From contig JAFATB010000005.1 in the NCBI GenBank assembly GCA_019244185.1, forward strand, positions 62,001-126,000: a DNA stretch of 64,000 nt, read 5' to 3'. The position numbers and the translations under genes were made by a program. Source of the DNA: Acidobacteriota bacterium. Its GTDB lineage: Bacteria > Acidobacteriota > Thermoanaerobaculia > Gp7-AA8. A model generated the notes under the pieces. The model ran no database searches. It worked only from the letters and a program-made list of their open reading frames with translations, and had not been told where the DNA came from. Position 1 is the stretch's first letter; the number at the start of each line of letters is the position of its first letter. Below are positions 24,376-32,321 of the stretch, piece by piece.

Positions 24376-25560
24376 ATGCACGTACTCCTGCTCCCCTCGT
24401 GGTTCGACACCGTCGACAAGCCGTGGCGCGGCACGTTCTTCCGCGATCAAGCCACCGCGCTGCGCCGCCGCGGTGTCGACGCCGGCATCGCCTTCGTCGA
24501 GCGCCGCAGCCTCGGACATCTCCGCCCGCGCGCGCTGCACAAGAGCCACTTCCAGGTCACGTTCGAGCACGGCGAGGTACCGATCGCGCGCATGCGCGGC
24601 TGGAGCGTCGTCGCGCAGACGGTGCCCGGCGGCCTCCTCTGGTGCTCGCTCATGCGCCGCCTCGTGCACCGCTACATCGACGTCTACGGCATGCCCGATC
24701 TCATCCACGGCCACGCCGGCCTGTGGGGCGGCTACGCCGCGCTCCGCACCGCGAGCGAGCTCGGGATTCCGTACGTCGTGACTGAACACGCGAGCCGCGT
24801 GCTCGTCGGCGAACGCGAGCCGAGACGCCGGCAGCTGCTCGCGGAGACCTACCAGCACGCCGCCGCCGTCATCACCGTCAGCCGCGCGCTGCAACGCTCC
24901 GTCGAGCCGCTGATGAACGGCCGCCGAACGATCGTGGTGCCGAACACCGTCGATCTCGATTTCTTCACGATGCCGCGCAAGCCGCGCACGCGCACGCCGT
25001 TCCGCTTCCTCACCGTCTGCGATCTCGTCGCAAGCAAACGCGTCGATCTCGCCATTCGCGCCCTCGCGACGCTGCGCCAACGCGGCGTCGACGCGACGCT
25101 CACCTGCGCCGGCACCGGCAAAGAAGCCGCCGCGCTCGAACAACTCGCCCGCGATCTCGGTATCGCCAACGCCGTCACATTCACCGGCGCCCTCCCCCGC
25201 GACGCCGTCCGCCGCGAGCTCCACCGCGCCAACGCGCTCGTGCACCCCAGCCTGTTCGAGACCTTCGGCGTCGTGCTCATCGAAGCCCTCGCCACCGGCC
25301 TCCCCGTCCTCGCCACCCGCTGCGGCGGCCCCTCCGAGATCATCGACCCGTCCCTCGGCGAGCTCGTCGATCCCGGCAGCGAAGATCAGCTCACCGCCGC
25401 GATGCTGCGCATGACCGAGCGCACGTTCGACGCGAACGCGCTGCGCGCGTCGGTCGCGAACCGCTTCAGCTACGACGCCATCGGCGCGCAACTCGTCAGC
25501 CTCTACCAGCGGATCCTCGGCGACCGCTACGCGGAAAGGTGGGAACTGGCCGCGGGGTGA
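24376..25560 (+). CDS. Glycosyltransferase family 4
   Basis: A 394-residue GT-B glycosyltransferase. The N-terminal acceptor domain has LIHGHAGLWGGYAA and VVTEHASRVLV; the C-terminal donor domain has VVPNTVDLDFF, LTVCDLVASKRVDLAI, VTFTGALPR and the EX7E motif in HPSLFETFGVVLIEALATG. It probably adds a sugar from a nucleotide donor in surface polysaccharide or glycolipid synthesis. It is a single gene with no sugar cluster around it. No clear promoter or ribosome-binding site is visible just before ATG 24376. Confidence 0.9.
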   Translation: MHVLLLPSWFDTVDKPWRGTFFRDQATALRRRGVDAGIAFVERRSLGHLRPRALHKSHFQVTFEHGEVPIARMRGWSVVAQTVPGGLLWCSLMRRLVHRYIDVYGMPDLIHGHAGLWGGYAALRTASELGIPYVVTEHASRVLVGEREPRRRQLLAETYQHAAAVITVSRALQRSVEPLMNGRRTIVVPNTVDLDFFTMPRKPRTRTPFRFLTVCDLVASKRVDLAIRALATLRQRGVDATLTCAGTGKEAAALEQLARDLGIANAVTFTGALPRDAVRRELHRANALVHPSLFETFGVVLIEALATGLPVLATRCGGPSEIIDPSLGELVDPGSEDQLTAAMLRMTERTFDANALRASVANRFSYDAIGAQLVSLYQRILGDRYAERWELAAG

Positions 25561-26174
25561 CGCGGCGCGCGAAAACTTCGCCGCGGAGCTGCGCGCGGAT
25601 TCGCGCTGCAGCCGACGCAGCGCAGCGCGCTGGGGCACGTTCCGCGTAGTACCACCGGCTGGCGCCTCCTGCGCATGCGCGCAGCGGCCACGCGCATGGT
25701 CGCCCGCACGCGCTACGGCGACTGCAGCGGGACGCGCCCTCTCCGCCTTCACCGCATCGCGCACAACACTCGCTCAGCCGCGCAACGCCCCATGACACTG
25801 CGCGTCATACTCGGTGAGCGGATGCGCGTTGCGCGCTCGCTGCTCGGGCGCCTCCCGCCGCGGCGCCGCATCGATGCGCGCCCCGCACGCCCGACGCCGA
25901 CCACACCGCACGCGATTCGCGGGCCGTCCCATCGCCACCCTCGACTCGCTCAGCCGCGCAGCGCCGGCTGCAGCGCAGCGTCACGCGTCATCACCACGCC
26001 GTCGCTCGCGCGCCTCCTGCGCATCGCGCCGCGGTCATGCGTCGATACACGCCTCGCAGGCACCACGCGCCCGCAGTGCGCGTGATCTCTCCGATCTCAC
26101 CATCGCAACCGCGCGACTCGCGCTCAGCCGACGCAGCGCGGCGCGCTGCGTCGGCTGCAGCGCCGCCCCCACCC
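25561..26174. repeat. Gene-free, repeat-rich intergenic region (about 610 bp)
   Basis: No convincing gene lies here; open frames are Arg/Ser/Ala-rich shadows. The stretch holds several dispersed direct repeats: GCGCCTCCTGCGCAT at 25662-25676 and 26010-26024; a 17-mer beginning ACTCGCTCAGCC at 25768-25784 and 25944-25960; CAGCCGACGCAGCGC at 25609-25623 and 26125-26139. The order and spacing suggest a larger, decayed duplicated block. Composition differs from coding DNA in lacking codon periodicity. Confidence 0.6.
26125..26157. repeat. Perfect 15-bp inverted repeat with 3-nt loop
   Basis: CAGCCGACGCAGCGC is followed by GGC and its exact reverse complement. It lies 17 bp beyond the stop of the minus-strand esterase gene and could end its transcript. 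The left arm also occurs alone at 25609-25623. Confidence 0.6.
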
Positions 26175-27093
26175 CTAATGCCGCGCCGCGCGCCGCTTCG
26201 CGGGCGGCGCGGCGACCGGGCCGCGCAGGTTCGCGTCGAGAAAATCGTCGATCGCCTGCACGTATCGCGTCTCATCGAACGCTTTGCCGCCGTGGTCGCC
26301 GTTCGGGATCAGGATCAGCTGCGACGCCACGCCGCCGGCGCGCAGCGCGGTATCGAGATCGACGCTCTGCTTGTACGAGACCAGGCAGTCGAGCAGGCCG
26401 TGCTCGATGAGGAACGGCGGGTCGTCGGGCGTGATGTACGTCATCGGGCTCGCCATCATCGTCTCCGCGCGGCACGACTGACTGGATCGCGCAGCCCATC
26501 AGCAGCGACGGCGGCATGAACGACGCGTTTCCATCGAGCGGGATGCACGGCAGTTTCTGTTCTTCCAGCTTCAGCAGATCCGTCGGTCCGTAAAGATCGA
26601 CCACCGCCTTCACGCGGCTCGAGAACTGCGGATTGCCGAGCGACAGCCCTTCGAGCGTATCGACGCCGCCGCTCGTGCCGAGGACGGCGGCGAGATGGCC
26701 GCCGGCAGACGTGCCGAAAACGCCGATGCGGTTCGGATCGAGATGAAAGCGCGCCGCGTTCGCGCGCAGCCAGCGCACCGCGGCCTTGCAGTCTTCGATC
26801 TGCGACGGCCACGTCCACGCCGGCGCGAGCCGGTAGTCGATGCTCGCCACCGCGTAGCCGCGCGTCGCCTGCCGCAGCGCGGGGCCGCCCGTGCGGTCGC
26901 CGGTGATCCATGCGCCGCTGTGCAGATAGAGGATCACCGGATGCGGACCGGCGCCGTCGGGCACGCGCAGATCGAGTTGCAATGACGTGCCGCCGACGTT
27001 CGCGTATTCGAGCGACTCGTACGTCGTGAACGTGCCGGCGGACGCGGCCGTCGCGCACGCGAGGAGAACCAGGGCAAGCAGGGACCGGGACAT
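26175..27093 (-). pseudogene. Alpha/beta-hydrolase (BD-FAE/carboxylesterase-like) with a frameshift
   Basis: The gene starts at ATG 27093 with a signal peptide (LLALVLLACATAASA). It shows the oxyanion region YLHSGAWITG and the nucleophile elbow GTSAGGHLA. Near 26465-26472 (CCGCGCGG) the reading frame breaks. The last 90 residues, including MTYITPDDPPFLIEHG and the catalytic-His region NGDHGGKAFDE, are in another frame. Restoring one base in the GC alternation rejoins the two parts as VPRAETMMASPMTY. If real, the protein loses its catalytic His. A sequencing error is equally possible. Third gene of the MerR-TPR operon. Confidence 0.8.
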
Positions 27094-27107
27094 GAGTCCC
27101 TGAAAAC

Positions 27108-28199
27108 TCAAACTTTCAGAATGATGTTCCGCCGGTAGAGCTCCCACGCCACCGCCAGCCAGAACAGGACGAACGTCATCCCCCACAGAAACGACGCGAG
27201 GTGCGGCTCGAAGTAAGGCTTGAACGTGAGCTCGTAGCTGAGCGGCTGCAGCGCGCGGCCGTGAATCTTGATCAGGCCGAGCAGCCGCGCCATCAGTCCC
27301 GAGCCGACGAAGAGGATCAGCGGGTTGACACCGTAAACCACGAACGGCTTCGTCCACCCGCGCCACCCTCGGATGTCGATGCAGTAGATGCAGAGCGCCA
27401 GCAGCACGCACGCGAAGCCGGCCGTGAACACAACGAACGAGCTCGTCCAGAGATTCTTGTTGATCGGAAAGACGAAATGCCACGCCTGCCCGATCGCCAG
27501 TCCGGCGATGCCGCCGATGGTCAACAGCTTGACGTTCCGCTCGCGGATCCATGGCGTGACGAGCACGCCGAGGAGCGCCGTCGCGATGGCCGGCAGCGTC
27601 GACAGCGGCCCCTCGGGATCCCACGTCTCGCTGATGGACCAGATGTGATGTTCGCCGAGAACCGCACGGTCCACCTGCGCCGCGATCGTCGCGCCCGGCG
27701 GCTCCAGCGGACCCAGCGACAGAATCGCCCAGTAGCCCAGAAGAATCGCGATCACGATCGCGATCATCACGCGCCGCGATGCGCGCCAGGCGATCAGCGC
27801 CGCGATCGTGTAGACGATGCCGATGCGCTGCAGCACGCCGAGGTAGCGGAGGTGCTCGACGCGGTGCACGATGCGATCGCCGAGCGTCGCGCCGGGCGGC
27901 ATCTTTCCCCACCAGTAGAACGGAAACCAGTTGAGCAGCAGGCCGCAGAGAAAGATCAGCGCGCCGCGTCTCAGGATCGCGCGCGGCTCTTTCCGCGAGA
28001 GTCCCGTCGTGACGCCGACGATGAAGAGGAAGAACGGAAAGATGAGATCCGTCGGCGTCCAGCCGTGCCACTCCGCGTGATCGAGCGGCCACCAGACCGC
28101 GCTCCACGTGCCGGGATCGTTGACGAGAAGCATCGCCGCGATCGTCGCGCCGCGGAAGACGTCGAGCGCCACGAGGCGCGGCCGCGGTTCCGCGCTCAT
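27108..28199 (-). CDS. HGSNAT-like membrane acyltransferase (DUF5009/DUF1624 family)
   Basis: A 363-residue integral membrane protein with about 10 hydrophobic segments. It starts with RLVALDVFRGATIAAMLLVN and DLIFPFFLFIVGV, the signature of the heparan-alpha-glucosaminide N-acetyltransferase relatives. Bacterial members probably move acetyl groups across the membrane onto sugars. It ends with a typical WLAVAWELYRRNIILKV. The start overlaps the MerR-TPR gene stop as ATGA. Confidence 0.85.
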   Translation of the reverse strand: MSAEPRPRLVALDVFRGATIAAMLLVNDPGTWSAVWWPLDHAEWHGWTPTDLIFPFFLFIVGVTTGLSRKEPRAILRRGALIFLCGLLLNWFPFYWWGKMPPGATLGDRIVHRVEHLRYLGVLQRIGIVYTIAALIAWRASRRVMIAIVIAILLGYWAILSLGPLEPPGATIAAQVDRAVLGEHHIWSISETWDPEGPLSTLPAIATALLGVLVTPWIRERNVKLLTIGGIAGLAIGQAWHFVFPINKNLWTSSFVVFTAGFACVLLALCIYCIDIRGWRGWTKPFVVYGVNPLILFVGSGLMARLLGLIKIHGRALQPLSYELTFKPYFEPHLASFLWGMTFVLFWLAVAWELYRRNIILKV

Positions 28200-29017
28200 G
28201 CGAGATTGCGATACGCCTTGAGGTGCCGGATGGCGGCCTGCTTTTCGCCGCGCCGCTCGTAGATGCCGGCGAGGTTGTAATGCGCGTCGGCATTCGCTCC
28301 GTCGAGCGCGATCGCACGCTTGTACGCCGCGATGGCGTCGTCGAGGCGGCCAAGGTCTTCGAGCGCGACGCCGAGGTTGAACGCCGCCGTCTCGTGGCGC
28401 GGCTCCGCGACGAGTGCAGCTCGGTAATGCTCCTCGGCCGCCGCGGGCTCGCCTTCCTCGTGCAGCAGACGCCCGAGGTTCACGTGCGCGTCGGCGTGAT
28501 CAGGATCGAGGCGCAGCGCGCGCTCGTAGGCATCCTTCGCTTCGTCGAACGACGTCATCTCGAGGTCGCACGCGAGGTCGTACCACTCCTCCGCGCTGAG
28601 GTCGCGCTCGCCGTCACGCGCGGCGGCCGCGTTGCGATGAAGGAGCGGCGCGGCCGCGGCTGCGATGTCGGCGACCGAGAAATCGAAGAGCGACTGTCCC
28701 GACTCCGGGTTCCACACCGTCTCGCCGTCGCGCACGATCACGCGCTCGCCGTCCGCCGCGATGCGCACGCCGGTCAGCGAGCGTCCCTCGGGTAACTGCT
28801 CGCGTAATGCCGCGAGCACGCGCCGCACCTTGCGCTGCGGAATGCGCGCGGCGGTCAGCTCGCCGGCCGTGCGGAGGATGATGAGGTCGTGAAAGCCGAA
28901 GCGCAGCTCGCCGCGCGGCCCGCGCTCCGGCTCGAGAAATCCCTTCGTGGCGTACGCGCGAATCTGCGCCGGCGAAATGCCGAGCATCGCCGAGACCTCG
29001 CGAAGGGAGTAGGACAT
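28196..29017 (-). CDS. MerR-type HTH regulator fused to TPR repeats
   Basis: A 273-residue fusion. Residues 1-70 are a MerR-like winged helix (YSLREVSAMLGISPAQIRAY, KGFLEPERGPRGELRF). After a linker, three to four TPR repeats follow (from about residue 140: DPDHADAHVNLGRLLHEEGE and two more). The TPRs probably sense a partner or oligomerise. ATG 29017 is chosen because the TACAAT box (29033-29028) overlaps the upstream ATG at 29029. It heads the operon with the HGSNAT-like and esterase genes. Confidence 0.85.
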   Translation of the reverse strand: MSYSLREVSAMLGISPAQIRAYATKGFLEPERGPRGELRFGFHDLIILRTAGELTAARIPQRKVRRVLAALREQLPEGRSLTGVRIAADGERVIVRDGETVWNPESGQSLFDFSVADIAAAAAPLLHRNAAAARDGERDLSAEEWYDLACDLEMTSFDEAKDAYERALRLDPDHADAHVNLGRLLHEEGEPAAAEEHYRAALVAEPRHETAAFNLGVALEDLGRLDDAIAAYKRAIALDGANADAHYNLAGIYERRGEKQAAIRHLKAYRNLA

Positions 29018-29027
29018 GCCGAACTCC

Positions 29028-29033
29028 ATTGTA
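29028..29033 (-). promoter_or_regulatory. -10 box TACAAT just before the MerR-TPR gene
   Basis: TACAAT on the minus strand ends 10 nt before ATG 29017, leaving a leader of only about 3-4 nt. Confidence 0.45.
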
Positions 29034-29061
29034 CGTGGAGCGGCACGCGGCGCCCGAGGGT

Positions 29062-29067
29062 TAGACT
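29062..29067 (+). promoter_or_regulatory. -10 box TAGACT placed for a leaderless mRNA
   Basis: TAGACT ends 6 nt before ATG 29074. Confidence 0.45.
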
Positions 29068-29073
29068 GGCGAC

Positions 29074-29445
29074 ATGGGCGACGACGCCATCGACGAGCTC
29101 TATCGTGCGTGGAGTGACGCGTTTCGCACGGGTGACTTCGACGCGATCGCCGGACTGCTCACGCCGGATTACGTGCTCTTCGCACCGGGTCGTGAGCCGG
29201 TCGGGATCGATGCGCTGCGGCCGCAGCTCGAGCGCGTGTTCGCCGCGTTCGAGGTGTCGATCGCGTTCGAGCGCGAAGAGCGGATCGTGTCGGGAGAGCT
29301 CGCGTACGAGCGCGGCTGGGATGTGCAGACCGTTCGGCCGCGCGACGGCGGCGAAGTGCGCGAACAACGGCAGCGGGTGTTTCTGATCCTGCAGCGCGGC
29401 GACGACGGCCGCTGGCGCTTCGCGCGCGGCGTGGTGCTGCCGTAG
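29074..29445 (+). CDS. SnoaL/DUF4440-like (NTF2-fold) protein
   Basis: A 123-residue NTF2-fold protein (ELYRAWSDAFRTGDFDAIAG, LLTPDYVLFAPGREPVGID, ending DGRWRFARGVVLP). Family members are small ketosteroid-isomerase-like enzymes or binding proteins; no specific role can be assigned. It is monocistronic, divergent from the MerR-TPR operon, and stops 2 bp before the convergent VOC gene. Confidence 0.75.
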   Translation: MGDDAIDELYRAWSDAFRTGDFDAIAGLLTPDYVLFAPGREPVGIDALRPQLERVFAAFEVSIAFEREERIVSGELAYERGWDVQTVRPRDGGEVREQRQRVFLILQRGDDGRWRFARGVVLP

Positions 29446-29447
29446 GC

Positions 29448-29852
29448 TCAACGCGCGTTCGCGCGCATCACCGGCTGCATCATCGACACGCGATTTCCCT
29501 CCGTGTCGAGAAACGACACGTAGAGGCCGACGCCGGGGATCTCCATCGGGTCGCCGAGGACGTTGCCGCCGGCGCGCTCGACATTCGCCATCGCGGCGCG
29601 GATGTCGTCGACGGCGATGACGACGGACGGCACCTGATTCGGCCAGCCTTCTTTCTTGGGGAAGAAGCCGCCGTTGATGGCGCCGGGATGGTTCGGCTGG
29701 CCGTTCTCGTCCGACTCCGTCGTCCTGGCGAGGACGTAGTCGTTCATCTCGGGACCGAGGAGCTGCGTCTGCCAGCCGAAGGTCTTCGTGTAGAAGTTCG
29801 CCATGCGCTGGCGGTCTTCGGCTGGCAGTTCGAAGTGGATGACGGGATTCAT
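29448..29852 (-). CDS. VOC-superfamily (glyoxalase-like) protein
   Basis: A 134-residue protein with the single-VOC pattern MNPVIHFELPAEDRQRMANF and TKTFGWQTQLLG at the start and VGLYVSFLDTEGNRVSMMQP at the end. The two halves supply the beta-alpha-beta-beta-beta modules that bind a metal. The substrate is unknown. It lies 12 bp downstream of the Ku gene on the same strand. Confidence 0.8.
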   Translation of the reverse strand: MNPVIHFELPAEDRQRMANFYTKTFGWQTQLLGPEMNDYVLARTTESDENGQPNHPGAINGGFFPKKEGWPNQVPSVVIAVDDIRAAMANVERAGGNVLGDPMEIPGVGLYVSFLDTEGNRVSMMQPVMRANAR

Positions 29853-29864
29853 CGACAGCTTGCG

Positions 29865-30806
29865 CTACCGCGCCTTGCTCTTCGCCAGACGCGCGACCTT
29901 CGCCGCGCGCGGCGCGCGTTTCGGCGCCTTGCGCTCGCGCGCCTTGATGGGCAGCTTGTCGGAGACGGCGAGCTTCGCGGCGACGCTCGTCTTCGCCGCC
30001 GCCGCCGCGCGTTTCGGCGCGGGCGCGGCTTCCGGCTCGGCGGCGCCGAGGCTGCGGCGCAGCGCATCCATGAGGTCGATGACCTGCGCGCGCGGCTCCT
30101 CGGCCGTCGCGTTGGTGATCTCCTCCCCTTCGATCTTGCGCTGGATCAGCTCGCGCACGCGATCGGAGACGTCGTCGCGATACTGCGCGGGATCGAAGAC
30201 CTCGGTCGCGCTCATCTCGGCGAGCTGAATCGCCATCTGCAGCTCGTTGTCGCGGATCTCCGTGTCGCCGAGGTCGAGCTCATCGATCGAACGGATCTCG
30301 TTCGGGTAGTAGAGCTGCTGCATCACGAGGCCGTTGCCGAGCGGACGCAGCACGACCACGTAGCCTTTGCCGCGCGCCGCGTACTTGGCGACGGCCCAGC
30401 GGCCGGTCTCCTGCAGCGCACGGGCGAGGAGCGCGTACGCGCGCGAGCCGCCCTTGTCGGGGCCGAGGTAGTACGGCTTCGCGAAGTAGATCGGATCGAT
30501 CTGGTCGGAGCGCACGAACTCCGTGATCTCGATCTGCTGCGTCGACTTCTCCTCGAGCGCCTTCAGCTCGTCCTCGTTGAAGAGGACGTACTGGCCGCGC
30601 GTGAACTCGTAGCCTTTCACGACCTCTGCGCGATCGATGGTGCGCTCGTCTTTGGGACAGAAGAGCTGCTGCTGGACGCGGCTGCCGCAGTCGCGGTGCA
30701 GCATGTTGAAGGAAATCTTTTCGGACGTCTCGGCCGCGGAGAAGAGTTTCACCGGGATCGAGACGAGGCCGAAGGCAATCTGTCCTGTCGCAATGGCTCG
30801 TGGCAT
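29865..30806 (-). CDS. ku: DNA end-binding protein Ku (non-homologous end joining)
   Basis: A 313-residue Ku homologue: MPRAIATGQIAFGLVSIPVK at the start, LHRDCGSRVQQQLFCPKDER, VVVLRPLGNGLVMQQLYYP. It forms a ring on DNA double-strand breaks and recruits LigD, which is not in this window. The last 60 residues are a Lys/Arg/Ala-rich tail, common in bacterial Ku and able to bind DNA. ATG 30806 is preferred for its AAAGGTG ribosome-binding site over a GTG three codons upstream. It is divergent from an alkyltransferase-like repair gene. Confidence 0.95.
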   Translation of the reverse strand: MPRAIATGQIAFGLVSIPVKLFSAAETSEKISFNMLHRDCGSRVQQQLFCPKDERTIDRAEVVKGYEFTRGQYVLFNEDELKALEEKSTQQIEITEFVRSDQIDPIYFAKPYYLGPDKGGSRAYALLARALQETGRWAVAKYAARGKGYVVVLRPLGNGLVMQQLYYPNEIRSIDELDLGDTEIRDNELQMAIQLAEMSATEVFDPAQYRDDVSDRVRELIQRKIEGEEITNATAEEPRAQVIDLMDALRRSLGAAEPEAAPAPKRAAAAAKTSVAAKLAVSDKLPIKARERKAPKRAPRAAKVARLAKSKAR

Positions 30807-30888
30807 GGGAGACACCTTTCAGTTGCTCGTAAAACCAGATTTCGCCTGCCGATAATCCGTTCCTGGCTGCCCTGGGAACTGTGCATTT

Positions 30889-30894
30889 TACAAT
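30889..30894 (+). promoter_or_regulatory. -10 box TACAAT placed for a leaderless mRNA
   Basis: TACAAT ends 7 nt before ATG 30902 and excludes upstream in-frame starts. Confidence 0.5.
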
Positions 30895-30901
30895 GCTTGC
30901 G

Positions 30902-31330
30902 ATGTCGCGCTACGCGAAGATACAGGCCGTAGTGAAACGCATCCCGCGCGGCCGCGTGGCCACCTACGGCGACATCGCCACTCTCGCAGGATTAGAGGGC
31001 CACGCGCGGCAGGTCGGCTACGCCCTGCACCATCTTCCCGAGCGCAGCGACGTCCCGTGGCACCGCGTGATCAATGCGAAGGGTGAGATCAGCCCGCGCA
31101 GCGCCGGAGACTCGCACGAGCTGCAGCGGATGCTGCTCGAAGCGGAAGGCGTCGCGATCAGCCTGGCGGGGAAGATCGATCTGAGCGTGTACCGGTGGAA
31201 GGGGACGCGAGCGGCGCCGCCTCGCGGCGCCGCTCGCGTCTCGCCTACTCCGTCGGCAGCCCGAGCGCCACGCGCGCCTGCCCGCCGAGGTACGTCGCGG
31301 AAGGCGGGTCGTAATTCGAGAGCACGATGA
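30902..31330 (+). CDS. Alkyltransferase-like protein (ATL, MGMT family with Trp for Cys)
   Basis: The first 100 residues form an O6-alkylguanine-DNA alkyltransferase C-terminal domain (IPRGRVATYGDIATLAGLEG, ARQVGYALHHLP). The acceptor Cys of PCHRV is replaced by Trp: PWHRVINAKGEI. This marks ATL proteins, which bind alkylated bases and hand them to nucleotide excision repair. The frame runs about 42 residues past the normal end (after YRWKG), through a long hairpin and into the convergent gene. That tail is Arg/Ala/Pro-rich and probably adventitious. It is divergent from Ku, so DNA repair genes cluster here. Confidence 0.88.
   Translation: MSRYAKIQAVVKRIPRGRVATYGDIATLAGLEGHARQVGYALHHLPERSDVPWHRVINAKGEISPRSAGDSHELQRMLLEAEGVAISLAGKIDLSVYRWKGTRAAPPRGAARVSPTPSAARAPRAPARRGTSRKAGRNSRAR
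31204..31240. terminator. 17-bp perfect hairpin between convergent ATL and beta-lactamase genes
   Basis: GACGCGAGCGGCGCCGC, loop CTC, then the exact reverse complement. It starts where ATL domains normally end and stops 4 bp before the stop codon of the minus-strand gene. It would form in both transcripts, so a bidirectional terminator is likely even without a T-run. It lies inside the extended ATL frame. Confidence 0.6.
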
Positions 31331-32282
31331 TCGTGTACGGACCTTCGAGCTCGACGACCGCGTTCGCGCCGGGCGTGCCGCCGGCCCAGCTGACACCGGG
31401 AACCTTGCCGACGAACGACTCGTACGTCTTCGCGCCGAGGAGTTGCGGCAGCGCACGCGTGAATCGGAGCAGATCCGCCGCGGTCGCGTAACCGCCTCCG
31501 GCGGATGAGCCGCGCGCCGGAAGGAAATTCGTATTCGGCACGCGCCGATGCGGCTCGCCGGTCATGCCGGTGGCCCGATTCGCGACAGCGTCGCTGGCCG
31601 CGAAACTGCCGCTGCTCATCATGCCGGCGGGCTTGTAAATGTGGTTGTGGATGTAGTCGTAGTAGGTCTGCCCGCTGAGTTTCTCGATGACGAGGCCGAG
31701 CGCGATATAGCCGGCGTTCGAGTAGCGGTGCTCGGTGCCCGGCTCGAACTGGAGCGGCTGATCGGCGAACAGCTTCAGGTAGTCCTGCAGCGAATCGAGC
31801 GAGGCATGTCCGGCCGCGAATCGCTCGCCGAAAACGTCGCCCATCCCGGAGCTGTGATCGATGAGCTGCTGGATCGTGATGCGATCGGCGATCTTCGACG
31901 GGAAGTCGGGCAGATACGTGCGCAGCGTCTTCGAGAAGTCGAGCTTGCCCACGTCGCGCAGCTGCAAGAGCGCAACCTGCGTGAAGATCTTGTTGATCGA
32001 CCCGATGTTGTATTTCGTGTCGTCGTCATTCCCCTTGCCGTACGACTTCGTCAGCAGCGGTTTGCCGTCTTTCGCGATGAGGACCGTGCCGGCGAAGAGA
32101 TCGCGCTCGTTGAGCGCGCGCGCGAGCGCGTCGATCGAGCCGAACGCGTCATCGCTCGCGGCGAGCTTCGGCCAATCCTTCGTCACTTCTTCGCCGTTAC
32201 CGCCGCCGATGCGGATGATCTTTCGCGGCTGCTGCGCAAGCGCGGTGCAGGCAATCAGCAGAATCCATAAAACACGCTTCAT
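31245..32282 (-). CDS. Serine hydrolase of the class C beta-lactamase family, exported
   Basis: A 345-residue protein with a signal peptide (VLWILLIACTALAQ). It has SxxK (IGSINKIFTQ), YSN (YSNAGYIAL) and a late GGT-like element (WAGGTPGANAVV). These enzymes include DD-peptidases, esterases and beta-lactamases; specific substrate unknown. An AAAGGAG ribosome-binding site precedes ATG 32282. It lies 39 bp behind the histidine-kinase gene on the same strand and may be co-transcribed with it. Confidence 0.85.
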   Translation of the reverse strand: MKRVLWILLIACTALAQQPRKIIRIGGGNGEEVTKDWPKLAASDDAFGSIDALARALNERDLFAGTVLIAKDGKPLLTKSYGKGNDDDTKYNIGSINKIFTQVALLQLRDVGKLDFSKTLRTYLPDFPSKIADRITIQQLIDHSSGMGDVFGERFAAGHASLDSLQDYLKLFADQPLQFEPGTEHRYSNAGYIALGLVIEKLSGQTYYDYIHNHIYKPAGMMSSGSFAASDAVANRATGMTGEPHRRVPNTNFLPARGSSAGGGYATAADLLRFTRALPQLLGAKTYESFVGKVPGVSWAGGTPGANAVVELEGPYTIIVLSNYDPPSATYLGGQARVALGLPTE

Positions 32283-32321
32283 GTCGTTCTCTCCTTTGCA
32301 CCGGAGCGTACGAAGCGCGGA

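Noticed and set aside
11795..29852. The two VOC-family proteins as a tandem duplication
   Set aside because: They are 17 kb apart and share only family-level features.
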